This document shows, piece by piece, positions 8,268-16,118 of a stretch of DNA of 64,000 nucleotides. The stretch spans positions 1,674,001 to 1,738,000 of the forward strand of contig NZ_CP130058.1 in the NCBI RefSeq assembly GCF_030644365.1. The letters are read 5' to 3'. The notes beneath the pieces are model-generated. The model made no database searches and was not told where the DNA came from. It saw only the letters and a list, made by a program, of their open reading frames with translations. Within the stretch, counting starts at the first letter, position 1. The number at the start of each line of letters is the position of its first letter. Position numbers and translations under genes: made by a program. This stretch comes from Schaalia sp. HMT-172. GTDB taxonomy: Bacteria > Actinomycetota > Actinomycetes > Actinomycetales > Actinomycetaceae.

Positions 8268-9860
8268 GTGGAAACGATCTTTGGGGTACTGGAAGAGCAG
8301 CCCGTGCTGTTCCTGTTCCTCCTCATCGGCATCGGCATGGCCTTCGGTAAGGTCAAGATCAAGGGCATCGGCTTGGGAGCCGCTGCCGTCCTCTTTTTCG
8401 CCATCGTCATGGCGGCCTGGGCACAGTCCTACAACATCGAATTGCGTGTCACCCCGCAGCTGGGAACGCTCGGCCTGACGCTCTTTACCTTCGCGATCGG
8501 TATTAACTCCGGTGCGTCCTTCTTCCATAACCTCAAGACCGCGGTCGGCCCGATCCTGACGATGGTGGCCTTCTACGGCATCGCAGCCACGCTCGGCCTG
8601 TACGTCGGCAAGGCCCTGGGCATGGATGTGCCCCTCATCGCCGGTACATTCGCCGGAGCCGTCACGAACACCCCGGCGCTCGCCGCGGCCGGCGAGGCCA
8701 GCGGCGACCCCGCCCGAGCGACCGTAGGGTATTCCATCGCCTACCTCTTCGGCGTCATCGGCATGCTCGCCGCCTCGATGGCCGCCCTGCACTACGGCCG
8801 CAACGACAAGGACGCGCCCTCTCCCCTGTCGAACCGCACGATCCGCGTCGAGCGCGACGACCACCCCTTCGTCGGTGACATCTACGAAAAGCTCGGCGAG
8901 AAGGTCTCCTTCTCTCGTCTGCGCCGTGGCGAGACCGGCCCCATCACGCGCCCCCAGATGTCCGATACGCTCGACCCCGGCGACCTCGTGACCGTCGTCG
9001 GCCCCCGCGAGCTCGTTGCACGCGCGGCCAGCGAGCTTGGTCATGCCTCCTCGCACTCTCTCATGCAGGATCGCACCTACCTAGACTTCCGCCGCATGAC
9101 GATCTCCAACCCCAAGGTCTCCGGCCGAACGGTGGCCTCCCTGGGTCTGGCCAAGCAGTTCTCCGCGACGATCTCCCGCGTGCGCCGCGGCGACGTCGAC
9201 ATGGTCGCCGAGCCCGGCCTCGTCCTCCAGGAGGGTGACCGCGTGCGCGTCGTCGCCCCTACCTCAAAGATGGCTGAGATCACCAAGTTCTTTGGTGACT
9301 CCTCGCACGGCCTCACCGACCTCAACCCGATCGCCCTGGGCCTGGGCATGGCGCTGGGCATCGCGATCGGCGAGCTGCCCATCCTGACCCCCTCCGGCGA
9401 GTATTTTTCGATCGGTTCCGCCGCTGGCACGCTCATCGTGGGTCTCATCTTCGGCCGCGTGGGTCGTATCGGCCCCATCGCGACGGCGCTGCCCTTCACC
9501 ACCTGCCAGGTCATGTCCGAACTTGGCCTGCTCATCTTCCTGGCGCAGGCGGGCGCGAAGGCCGGCGGCCAGATCCTCGAGGCCTTCACGTCGGGCGCGT
9601 GGGTCAACATCTTCCTCCTCGGCGTCATCATCACGTCGACGATGGCTATCGGCCTGTATGTCACCATGCGGTGGGTCTTCAAGATGGGCGGCACGAAGCT
9701 CGCGGGCCTCCTCGGCGGCGCTCAGACCCAGCCCGCGGTCCTCGCGTTCGCGAACGGCCGTACGAACGCCGATCCTCGCGTCGCCCTCGGCTACGCCCTG
9801 GTGTATCCCGTCGCCATGGTTGGTAAGATCGTCGTTGCACAGGTGCTCGGCGGCATGTAA
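8268..9860 (+). CDS. AspT/YidE/YbjL-family putative transporter
   Basis: 530-aa integral membrane protein of the aspartate:alanine exchanger (AAE) superfamily. Two homologous blocks of ~5 membrane helices (residues ~10-165 and ~360-530) enclose a cytoplasmic middle section with two TrkA-C/RCK-C-like modules (~185-260 and ~270-350; for example LDPGDLVTVVGPRELV and LQEGDRVRVVAP). Each block has the family's GTFAGAVTNTPALAAA / GLLGGAQTQPAVLAFA signature, which is thought to line the transport path. The substrate is unknown: AspT exchanges aspartate and alanine, while most relatives are uncharacterised. The GTG start at 8268 has GGAG upstream. Divergent from ilvB; followed by two hairpins. Confidence 0.85.
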   Translation: METIFGVLEEQPVLFLFLLIGIGMAFGKVKIKGIGLGAAAVLFFAIVMAAWAQSYNIELRVTPQLGTLGLTLFTFAIGINSGASFFHNLKTAVGPILTMVAFYGIAATLGLYVGKALGMDVPLIAGTFAGAVTNTPALAAAGEASGDPARATVGYSIAYLFGVIGMLAASMAALHYGRNDKDAPSPLSNRTIRVERDDHPFVGDIYEKLGEKVSFSRLRRGETGPITRPQMSDTLDPGDLVTVVGPRELVARAASELGHASSHSLMQDRTYLDFRRMTISNPKVSGRTVASLGLAKQFSATISRVRRGDVDMVAEPGLVLQEGDRVRVVAPTSKMAEITKFFGDSSHGLTDLNPIALGLGMALGIAIGELPILTPSGEYFSIGSAAGTLIVGLIFGRVGRIGPIATALPFTTCQVMSELGLLIFLAQAGAKAGGQILEAFTSGAWVNIFLLGVIITSTMAIGLYVTMRWVFKMGGTKLAGLLGGAQTQPAVLAFANGRTNADPRVALGYALVYPVAMVGKIVVAQVLGGM

Positions 9861-9917
9861 CCAAACGTTGGCTGCGGGGTGACCTCCACACCACCCAAAC
9901 ACCTCGTGGCCGTGCCA

Positions 9918-9986
9918 GTGGGCGGGGTCCCCCATCCTCCCCCGCCCACGCGAATGGGGCCGACCCTCGCGGGTCGGCCCCATTCG
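9918..9986 (+). terminator. Two back-to-back hairpins after the transporter gene
   Basis: First stem GTGGGCGGGG / CCCCGCCCAC (9918-9949). The second is a perfect 16-bp stem with a TCGC loop (9951-9986, starting CGAATGGGGCC). Neither has a long T-run, but they sit 58 bp past the stop codon. Confidence 0.75.
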
Positions 9987-10217
9987 TCTGCCCGACAGCC
10001 TGTACGACTGGTGGCACGGTCGACAGGCGGGATGACAGGACAAAACGTGTAGGTTGTGTGGCGACTTTCGGCTTGCCGGCACGGGAAAGTCGGTCTTGAA
10101 GGCGGTTGCTTCATCGGGGGCGTGAATGCCCCCACGTGCCTGATGTGCGGGCGAACGCGTGGGCCCGATGAGATGCGCGTGGGCAGCCCCGCCCAGACAC
10201 GGAATAGCGGGTTTACG
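9987..10217. other. Non-coding stretch before the ISL3-type element
   Basis: No ORF with convincing codon usage, ribosome-binding site or family motif was found. A short segment encodes a Cys-X2-Cys pair in one frame, but with no recognisable protein around it. Probably ordinary intergenic DNA or eroded sequence. Confidence 0.5.
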
Positions 10218-10334
10218 GGCTCTTCGCATTGTGGGGTGTGGGGGTGGTCGAAGCGTCCCGGGGGTCGTGGACAGTGTCGTGGGACGACGACCGAACACAG
10301 GAGTTCACCTTGGGCGCCTCATCAACCAAAACTC

Positions 10335-10435
10335 GCATGCAATTCGGGTACCCGAACTTTCTGCAGCGCCCGAAAACGTTGCAATTCCAACGGTGCGATT
10401 TCAATGTTTGAAATACGTGTGGGGGAATTGCATGC
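10335..10435. repeat. Inverted repeat GCATGCAATTC / GAATTGCATGC with an internal 14-bp palindrome
   Basis: GCATGCAATTC (10335-10345) and its reverse complement (10425-10435) are 79 bp apart. Next to the left arm is the perfect palindrome TTCGGGTACCCGAA (10343-10356). The sites look like protein-binding or structured-RNA elements inside the outer mobile element. Function unknown. Confidence 0.55.
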
Positions 10436-10572
10436 AACATTTCTAAGGAACCACAACATGAGACGCCACAAAGGCACCACGAAGTGCCCCAAGCAGGAGA
10501 CAACGCAAGCCCAGAAGACCCCCACAACCCCGACAGCCGCCACAACCGCCACAACCGCCACAAGCACGGGGG

Positions 10573-10648
10573 CACTGCACCCGATATGGGGCACTGCACC
10601 CGATATGGGGCACTGCACCCGATATGGGGCACTGCACCCGATATGGGG
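10573..10648. repeat. Four tandem perfect copies of a 19-bp repeat (left half of the array)
   Basis: The unit CACTGCACCCGATATGGGG repeats at 10573, 10592, 10611 and 10630 with exact 19-bp spacing. Nineteen is not a multiple of three, so the array is not a coding repeat. The array is cut by the inner ISL3 element and continues at 12107. Confidence 0.85.
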
Positions 10649-12096
10649 CTCTTCAGAGTTGAGTGTGGGTGGAGGCGTCTAGGCCTCCTGCGATGAGGAG
10701 CATTCGGAGTTGGTAGTTGGTGGGGTTGCGGTAGCCTCTGGCGGTGCGTCTGCCTAGTTCGATGATTCCGTTGATTGCTTCAGTCGGGCCGTTGCTGGCT
10801 CCGCCGGTATCGAAGTAGGCCAAGAAGGCATCCTTCCACGTGCGTAGGGTCCGACCCAGGCGAGCGATTTCGGGGATGGGACACCTTGGTAGGCGCTCAA
10901 TAAGGCGTGTGGCCAGGTGTCGGCCTTGGGCGGGTGTGGCTTGGTGGAAGACCTCGCGGACTTGCTGGGTGAGCAGGTAGGCGACTTCAACACTGATATG
11001 CGCCTCATCTGCCACGAAGGCCTCACGGAGTCGTTCCTTTTGACGCTTCGTGAGCCGATCACGCGAGGCACGCAAAAGATTGCGGATCTGATAGAGGGGA
11101 TCCCCCTTGCGTCCGCGGTGACCCAGGGTGTCTTGCTGGACGCGGCGGCGTACCTCATCGAGAGCGTCGCCAGCGAGCTTGACGATATGGAAGGCGTCCA
11201 GCACGCTGGTTGCGTCTTGGAGCTGGTCATCGATGGCGTTCTTATATCCCTGGAAGGGATCCAGCGTCGCGATTCGCACTCCCGTGCGGAAGTCTTCGCC
11301 GCGCTCGGCCAGCCAGTTCTTGTACACGGTGCCAGACCTTCCCGGGACCAGGTCCAACAAGCGGGCCGTGGGATGATCCTCCCCTCGCGTCAGGTCCACG
11401 ATGCCGGTGAGCTCACGGGGGCCCCGTCGGCGTCGGTCCTGGTGATGCCATACGTGCTCGTCAACCCCCAATACCTGCACCCCTGCGAAGCGGGCGGGGT
11501 CCTCAGATGCGGCTTGCAGACGCGGCTTGATATGGGACCACACGGTGTTCCACGTGGTTCCTAACTGGCGGGCCAGGCCAGCGATAGTGGCTCCCTCGAA
11601 GCGCAACTGTCGGATCGCCCAGCGGATCGCCCGCACACCCAGACGCGCCCGAGGTGCGCACATCGAGTGGTTCTGCTCGCTAAAGGTCGCGATCTGGCAG
11701 GTGGTTTCGCGGCATATCCAGCGTCGCTTAAACCACCGGATCCGTACTGGAACCCCTGCCCAGGGCGCGTCGATCACCTCCACCACCACACGCCCGTGAC
11801 CTTGAGCAATCACCCCACAACCCGGGCACCCCGCCAGCTGGTTGCACGACTCAACATCGAGCACCAGAGCATCTGGGGTGCGAGCCACGCTCATCAGATG
11901 GAAGCCCTCCAAACCGACGAGCAGATCACACCGATCACAACGATCAAGCGACACAGAGCAGCAGCAGGTAGGGTGAGACATTGTCGAGGTCCTTTGAAGA
12001 TCGCGGGGGTTGAAGTCCGCTCATCATCAAGGACCTCGACCTCTACCCGCAACCCCCGACCAACACCCGGTCACCCACACTCAACTCGGAAGAGCC
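10647..12096 (-). mobile_element. Complete ISL3-family insertion sequence (1450 bp)
   Basis: Terminal inverted repeats of 24-25 bp with one mismatch: the ends read GGCTCTTCAGAGTTGAGTG and GGCTCTTCCGAGTTGAGTG inwards. The flanking 8-bp direct repeats are identical, CGATATGG (10639-10646 and 12097-12104), the size expected for ISL3. The exact duplication and intact transposase show a recent insertion, into the 19-bp repeat array of the outer element. Confidence 0.9.
10653..11981 (-). CDS. ISL3-family transposase
   Basis: 442-aa DDE transposase that would mobilise the 1450-bp element. An N-terminal zinc-binding region (LAGCPGCGVIAQGHG and WICRETTCQIATF, residues ~50-100) and a helix-turn-helix (GATIAGLARQLGTTWNTVWS) precede the catalytic DDE_Tnp_ISL3 domain: D in VLGVDEHVWH, D in IATLDPFQGYKNAI and E in NGPTEAINGII. 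The length is normal for the family and no frameshift is seen. The stop codon lies inside the left terminal repeat. The protein is likely functional. It could also act on the ends of the older outer element, although those differ after the first eight bases. Confidence 0.93.
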   Translation of the reverse strand: MSHPTCCCSVSLDRCDRCDLLVGLEGFHLMSVARTPDALVLDVESCNQLAGCPGCGVIAQGHGRVVVEVIDAPWAGVPVRIRWFKRRWICRETTCQIATFSEQNHSMCAPRARLGVRAIRWAIRQLRFEGATIAGLARQLGTTWNTVWSHIKPRLQAASEDPARFAGVQVLGVDEHVWHHQDRRRRGPRELTGIVDLTRGEDHPTARLLDLVPGRSGTVYKNWLAERGEDFRTGVRIATLDPFQGYKNAIDDQLQDATSVLDAFHIVKLAGDALDEVRRRVQQDTLGHRGRKGDPLYQIRNLLRASRDRLTKRQKERLREAFVADEAHISVEVAYLLTQQVREVFHQATPAQGRHLATRLIERLPRCPIPEIARLGRTLRTWKDAFLAYFDTGGASNGPTEAINGIIELGRRTARGYRNPTNYQLRMLLIAGGLDASTHTQL

Positions 12097-12106
12097 CGAT
12101 ATGGGG

Positions 12107-12217
12107 CACTGCACCCGATATGGGGCACTGCACCCGATATGGGGCACTGCACCCGTTATGTGGCGCTGCACCCGAACAGAAGAGGTGCGTTGCCTACGGA
12201 TCGGGTGCAGTGCCCCA
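12107..12217. repeat. Right half of the 19-bp array, ending in inverted copies
   Basis: Units at 12107, 12126 and 12145 continue the 19-bp period; a degenerate unit follows at 12164. Two copies in the opposite orientation begin at 12184 (GGTGCGTTGCC) and 12204 (GGTGCAGTGCCCC). The 15-mer CGGGTGCAGTGCCCC (12202-12216) is the exact reverse complement of 12141-12155, so a 15-bp hairpin can form. Confidence 0.8.
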
Positions 12218-12520
12218 ACATACAAGAACAAACGCGGAACTGGCACACCGAACCACTCACCGCCGCACCCCTCCATGCGCAGCTGGGCCCTACTGGTGGC
12301 AGGACGAGCACGCCGCCCACGCCACCACCTGCACCCCGGCCCACTCCGACACCTCCCACACCCTTACATGCGAAGAGCCGGTTAGCGCACGCACTAGCAG
12401 GTTCGCGTGCGAACAACACACCATGTCCGAGACAGTTTTGCCCACAACGCAGACCACCTCGCCCACGACACCCCATTGTCGGCGTTTGTCGCCGAGGTGG
12501 TCTGCACTTCGGGCGCCACA

Positions 12521-12583
12521 CCACCCCGAACCGCGACCTCACCACCCCGAACCACGACCTCACCACCCCGAACCGCGACCTCA
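12521..12583. repeat. Three tandem 21-bp units
   Basis: The unit CCACCCCGAACCGCGACCTC plus A repeats at 12521, 12542 and 12563 with one substitution in the middle copy. The period is a multiple of three, but no surrounding ORF looks real. Confidence 0.8.
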
Positions 12584-12683
12584 CCGCCACCAAACGGGGG
12601 GAATTGCACCAATAGAGGCGCGACACGCCGCCGACACGCCGAAGCAAGGCTCCTAATGCTGCAAAACCCCCACCATGACCCCC

Positions 12684-13044
12684 GGCGTCACGCTCCCTCA
12701 CTGGCGCCATGCTCCCTCACCAGTGCAGGGCAGCCCGGCGGGGCGCCGATAAACGCCTGTCGGGCGTCGCCAACGGGGCCTTGCTGCACAGGCGCGGGTA
12801 GGGCGGGCGCAGATAAACGCCAGAAAGGAGTCGCCGAAAGAACCGGGGCAGGGACACGGGTGGCCAGGTCCGCGACGACGCTTGCTGCCGATCAGGTGAA
12901 ACACCCCATCGGTGATCATTCAACCCGTTCTGATCGGGCGCAATGCTCTCGATCAGGTTGAATCTCGCCTCACGGGTCGAATGCCCCCAAACGGGTTGAA
13001 TACCCCGATGAGGTGCAATCCTCTCGATGGGGTTGATCCAGTCT
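12684..13044. repeat. Diverged 19-bp-periodic repeat array
   Basis: Units starting with GG at 12937, 12956, 12975, 12994, 13012 and 13031 are spaced 19, 19, 19, 18 and 19 bp. Examples are GGTTGAATACCCCGATGA, GGTCGAATGCCCCCAAACG and GGTGCAATCCTCTCGATGG. Two further 19-bp units (GGCGTCACGCTCCCTCACT at 12684, GGCGCCATGCTCCCTCACC at 12703) resemble the unit at 12937. The pattern GGTNNANTNCCCC also describes the reverse complement of the perfect 19-bp unit at 10573 and 12107, so both arrays may share an origin. Confidence 0.6.
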
Positions 13045-13225
13045 GAGGCGCTGCGGCGCGGGCGTCCGAGCGCAGGCATCCTCCCTCGACGATGCCAGAG
13101 ACCGAGCCGCGACCAAAACGTTGTGTCCAATGACCCGGCAGGCGCGCCGCATGGCGCCCGGTCACCATACGATGCCATAAGCGACGCCGGACACCTGGCA
13201 GCGCACAACCTGAACCCCCAACGAC

Positions 13226-13261
13226 ACGAGGCCGCGACCGGTTTCCCGGCCACGGCCTCGT
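13226..13261 (-). terminator. Hairpin after the ThrE operon
   Basis: ACGAGGCCG (13226-13234) and CGGCCTCGT (13253-13261) form a 9-bp stem 15 bp past the stop of the 51-aa ORF. It shares the ACGAGGCC core of the recurrent 12-mer. Confidence 0.65.
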
Positions 13262-13275
13262 CAATGAACGACCAA

Positions 13276-13431
13276 TCAGCGTTGGATGAGCGCGACAAGA
13301 ACCCGTGTAATCACCGCAGCCGCGCACACGATCGCAATGTTGCGGCCAACGGCGCAAATCTCATCGCGGCTGATCTCGTACTCGAACTCAAACGCCGGCG
13401 GATTCACGCCCGCCTCGATCTCGAACTTCAT
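13276..13431 (-). CDS. 51-aa predicted single-pass membrane protein coupled to the ThrE-like exporter
   Basis: A 51-codon ORF overlaps the ThrE-like stop codon by ATGA, so translation is probably coupled. The product begins with an acidic stretch (MKFEIEAGVNPPAFEFEYEI, residues 1-20), followed by SRDEICAVGR and a hydrophobic segment NIAIVCAAAVITRVLVALIQ (31-50), consistent with one membrane helix with an acidic N-terminus. A hairpin follows directly. The size, overlap and membrane helix suggest a small accessory subunit of the exporter. This is an inference; no homologue is recognised. The ORF is below usual length cut-offs and would be missed by annotation pipelines. Confidence 0.65.
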   Translation of the reverse strand: MKFEIEAGVNPPAFEFEYEISRDEICAVGRNIAIVCAAAVITRVLVALIQR

Positions 13432-14792
13432 GCGTCCTCCTCTTCGAACTCCCACAGATTAGGAACCCGCTCCTGCTTCTCCATGAGCCAGTTCTTATCC
13501 GTGAGCATACGCGAGAGCGCCAGGCCCATACCAATGGCGACGATCGTAAACATCACGGTGAAAAGGGCTGCGAGAGCATCGTCGATCTGCTGATTATTCA
13601 GGTACGTGAGCGCTCGGTACAAGGGGACACCGGGAATCATGATGACGACGGCGGGCACGGACAGCGTCACGCGCGAGAAACGCGTCCTGCGCGCAACGAA
13701 CACCGCGAGTAGACCGGCAGCAAGCGCTGCCAAGCCGACGGCAGCCGGAGCAGGCAAGCCCAGCTGCAGGTGCAGGGCGATTCGGGCAGTGTTGATCACG
13801 GCGCCGATGATGGCTGCGGTCGCGCACACGCGCTGCGGCGAATTAAAGAGCATCGCGAACCCGTATGCCGCAACGAAACTCGTCAGGAAGCGCAACAGGT
13901 AGTGCAGCCACGGCGTCAGCTCGACACCATACTCGGGAGTAACAGACCAACCGAACGCCGCGGAGATCGCCCAGACCGCGACGCCGGCGGACGCAACGAG
14001 CATCGCAACGTACACGAGGCGCCCGATGCCTCCCTCGAAGTCCTGTCGGACCAGGTCGATCAATCCTGTCACAAGCGGGAAGCCAGGCACCAGGAAGAGC
14101 AGTGCAGAAATAAAACCGGCCTGGTGGGTCGATTCGATGCCAAGGAACTGCTGAGCCGGAGCCACCAACAGGATATAGATCATCGCAGCAAGAGCACCGC
14201 ATGCCATCCACACGCCGAAGTGGTTCATGTGGCGAACCAGCATCTGACGACGCAGCGCCTGCCCAAAGAACGAGGCCACCGCCACGGCGGAGCACTCGAC
14301 CCATCCCCCACCGTTGAGGAAAGCGAACGCCGCACAGGCCAGACCCGATGCGAGCGCGTTAGAGAACCAGTCGTACAGGCCGGGCACCTTCGCGATCCTG
14401 TCGAGCTCGTCGGAAACGTCTTCAACGCGAACCGACTTACCGTTCAGCGACGCCACATAGTTGTTGATGCGGTCGATCTTGTCCGCGTTGACGCCCATGA
14501 GGCGCTGCTCCGCCAACTCCGTGCGGAAGGTCCCGTTCGCGTAGGCGGTCGTGATGATTTCCGTATACGTGACCTGTGCGCGATGCTCGGAGATACCGAC
14601 GGCGCGCGCGACGTCCGCCATGGACTTTTTCACGCGATACGCACTCGCGCCGAAGGACAGCAACATCTGTCCGAGACGCAGGACTACCTGGGATTGATGG
14701 GCAAGACGGTCGTGCGCCGCCATGCGCTGGGCGAGGACCTCGTCGCGCCCCCCGTGGCGGTGCGACCCTCGCGGATGTGCAGAAGTGACCAT
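13428..14792 (-). CDS. ThrE-type threonine/serine exporter
   Basis: Predicted inner-membrane exporter of threonine/serine or related small molecules. From ATG 14792 the protein is 454 aa; the frame stays open to 14924, so a longer start is possible. An N-terminal soluble part (residues ~30-140, with GQMLLSFGASAYRVKKSMADVA) is the ThrE/DUF1212 hydrolase-like domain. It is followed by ~10 membrane helices: the first half (LFLVPGFPLVTGLIDL motif) and the second ThrE_2-like half (VIMIPGVPLYRALTYL motif). The repeated PG-P motif mirrors Corynebacterium ThrE, where both halves are likewise fused. The C-terminal tail ends in acidic WEFEEEDA. It overlaps the 51-aa ORF by ATGA. Confidence 0.85.
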   Translation of the reverse strand: MVTSAHPRGSHRHGGRDEVLAQRMAAHDRLAHQSQVVLRLGQMLLSFGASAYRVKKSMADVARAVGISEHRAQVTYTEIITTAYANGTFRTELAEQRLMGVNADKIDRINNYVASLNGKSVRVEDVSDELDRIAKVPGLYDWFSNALASGLACAAFAFLNGGGWVECSAVAVASFFGQALRRQMLVRHMNHFGVWMACGALAAMIYILLVAPAQQFLGIESTHQAGFISALLFLVPGFPLVTGLIDLVRQDFEGGIGRLVYVAMLVASAGVAVWAISAAFGWSVTPEYGVELTPWLHYLLRFLTSFVAAYGFAMLFNSPQRVCATAAIIGAVINTARIALHLQLGLPAPAAVGLAALAAGLLAVFVARRTRFSRVTLSVPAVVIMIPGVPLYRALTYLNNQQIDDALAALFTVMFTIVAIGMGLALSRMLTDKNWLMEKQERVPNLWEFEEEDA

Positions 14793-14940
14793 GCCTCTAG
14801 CATCCCATGCCAAGAGGCAAAATGTGGGCGACATAAGTCCGTTGGTGTGTCGCACCATAACCAACGGCCGCAAGCATCCCCCACGCGCACGGTGGACGGT
14901 GGTTGCCGGTGGGGTTGTGCGCAAGTTGTTGACGGTTTGT

Positions 14941-15807
14941 TTATGCGGCTTTTGTCCAGGCCGCTTGGTGTAGTTCGTATTCGATGGGGGATTTGCCGCC
15001 CAGGCTGGTGTGGATGCGGCGGCGGTTGTAGAAGTCTTCGATCCAGGTGGCGACCCCGGTGTAGACCTGGTCGCGGGTGGTGAAGGTACGCCGGTAGTAG
15101 TACTCGGTTTTGAGGGTGGCCCAAAAGGATTCGGCCATGGCGTTATCCCAGCACACTCCGGCCCGCCCCATCGACACTCTTCCTTTCACGGCGCGCATGT
15201 AGGCTGCCAGCTTCTCGGAGGTGAACTGTGTTCCCCGATCAGCGTGGAGCACGACCCCAGTGGGGAAGCCGCCACGGGTGGTGGCGGCCATGTCGAGCGC
15301 GGTGATGACCAGGTCGGTGCTTTGCTGCTCACCCATGGCGTATCCCAGGACTCTACGCGAGTGCGCATCACGCACGGCGCACAGGTAGACCCAGCCTTGG
15401 GCGCACCGCAGGTAGGTCAAATCCGTGATCCACACCCGGTCCAGGGCGCCTTGGTCCCACTGGCGGGCGCAGTGGTCCTCATGGGCCACAGGTCCCCGTC
15501 CGCCGCGCCGGGCTGGGCGTGGGTGCGTGTTCAGGCCTGTCAGGCCCTGGCGGCGCATCGACGCGGCGACCGCACGCACCCCCACATCCACGCCCGCGCG
15601 CGCCAGAGCATGGCGGATGCGAGGAGCCCCATACGTGCCGCCCGACACCTCGTGTTCCCAGGCCACCGCCTCATCCAAACGCCGACGCGCCGATGCGCGC
15701 TTGCCCCGCTGGGGTGCACGGTTTTTCCAGGCGTAATAGCCTGCTCGCGTGACCCCTAGAACGTTGGCCATCAAGGTGATTGAGTAGGAAGCCTTCTGCG
15801 CGTCCAT
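14941..15807 (-). CDS. IS3-family transposase OrfB (catalytic)
   Basis: 288 aa from ATG 15807. An HTH_21-like N-terminus (LGVTRAGYYAWKNR) is followed by an rve integrase core with the DDE triad: D in WITDLTYLRC, D in VLHADRGTQFTS and E in NAMAESFWATLKTE. It ends GGKSPIEYELHQA, the usual IS3 C-terminus. Upstream of the ATG the -1 frame reads KHQRFEL, which matches the normal N-terminal extension of OrfAB fusions. The active protein is therefore probably made by -1 frameshifting at the CCAAAAC in the OrfA end. The frame is intact, so the element may be active. Confidence 0.92.
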   Translation of the reverse strand: MDAQKASYSITLMANVLGVTRAGYYAWKNRAPQRGKRASARRRLDEAVAWEHEVSGGTYGAPRIRHALARAGVDVGVRAVAASMRRQGLTGLNTHPRPARRGGRGPVAHEDHCARQWDQGALDRVWITDLTYLRCAQGWVYLCAVRDAHSRRVLGYAMGEQQSTDLVITALDMAATTRGGFPTGVVLHADRGTQFTSEKLAAYMRAVKGRVSMGRAGVCWDNAMAESFWATLKTEYYYRRTFTTRDQVYTGVATWIEDFYNRRRIHTSLGGKSPIEYELHQAAWTKAA

Positions 15808-16118
15808 CAGTTCAAAGCGCTGGTGTTTTGGTGCCCAGACGCGAAGAAGGCGCTGGCTTTTCCCAAGAACTCGTTCTCCTTCTCCAGCTCGCGCACCCTC
15901 CGGCGCAAAGCAGTGATCTCAGCTTCCATCTCGCGTGGATCAGGACGACCCTCACGCACGGCTTGACGCCGCTCGCGCTCGAGTTTGACCCACCGGCCCA
16001 CCACCGATTCACCCAGCCCTAAATCCCGGGCCACAGACGCGATCGAAGACCCCGTATCCAACACCAGAGACGCGACATCACGACGATACTCCGGCGTAAA
16101 ACGACGACGAGTTCCCAT
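15807..16118 (-). CDS. IS3-family transposase OrfA (DNA-binding)
   Basis: 103 aa from ATG 16118 (MGTRRRFTPEYRRDVASLVL); the frame is open to 16151. A HTH_Tnp_1 helix-turn-helix (SIASVARDLGLGESVVGRWV) is followed by a leucine-zipper-like coiled coil (EMEAEITALRRRVRELEKEN), both standard for IS3 OrfA and used for end binding and multimerisation. The stop lies at the OrfB ATG, and the run CCAAAAC near its 3' end is the likely slippery site for producing the OrfAB transposase. Confidence 0.9.
   Translation of the reverse strand: MGTRRRFTPEYRRDVASLVLDTGSSIASVARDLGLGESVVGRWVKLERERRQAVREGRPDPREMEAEITALRRRVRELEKENEFLGKASAFFASGHQNTSALN

Larger units (their letters stand above)
10218..12379. mobile_element. 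Outer transposase-less ISL3-type element, interrupted by a younger ISL3 insertion sequence
   Basis: The two ends are inverted repeats: left end GGCTCTTCGCATTGTGGG from 10218; right end (read inwards from 12379) GGCTCTTCGCATGTAAGG. About 29 of the first 38 positions match, including GGCTCTTCGCAT and GGGTGTGGG. GGCTCTTC is the usual terminus of ISL3-family elements. The flanking 8-mers GGTTTACG (10210-10217) and GGTTAGCG (12380-12387) match at six of eight positions, consistent with an aged target duplication. Removing the inner 1450-bp element and one 8-bp duplication leaves ~704 bp with no transposase gene. This looks like a non-autonomous (MITE-like) element carrying a 19-bp repeat array. 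Confidence 0.65.
12380..13225. other. Long non-coding stretch with short tandem repeats
   Basis: No credible gene was found in this ~850 bp. It holds three 21-bp tandem units, a 19-bp-periodic diverged array, and a pair of ~30-bp related direct repeats near 12743 and 12807 that share GATAAACGCC and GTCGCC. Confidence 0.6.

Noticed and set aside
10056-10682. A 208-codon frame covering the left flank of the ISL3 region
   Set aside because: Crosses the inverted repeat of the outer element and the 19-bp array; composition and codon usage look non-coding, with no homologous motif.
10573-12217. The 19-bp tandem repeats as a CRISPR array
   Set aside because: Units abut with no unique spacers of 30 bp or so, no cas genes are near, and the repeat has no typical CRISPR ends.
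13027-13593. A plus-strand frame antisense to the ThrE gene end and the diverged array
   Set aside because: The minus-strand ThrE and 51-aa ORF explain the region, and this frame has no start signal.
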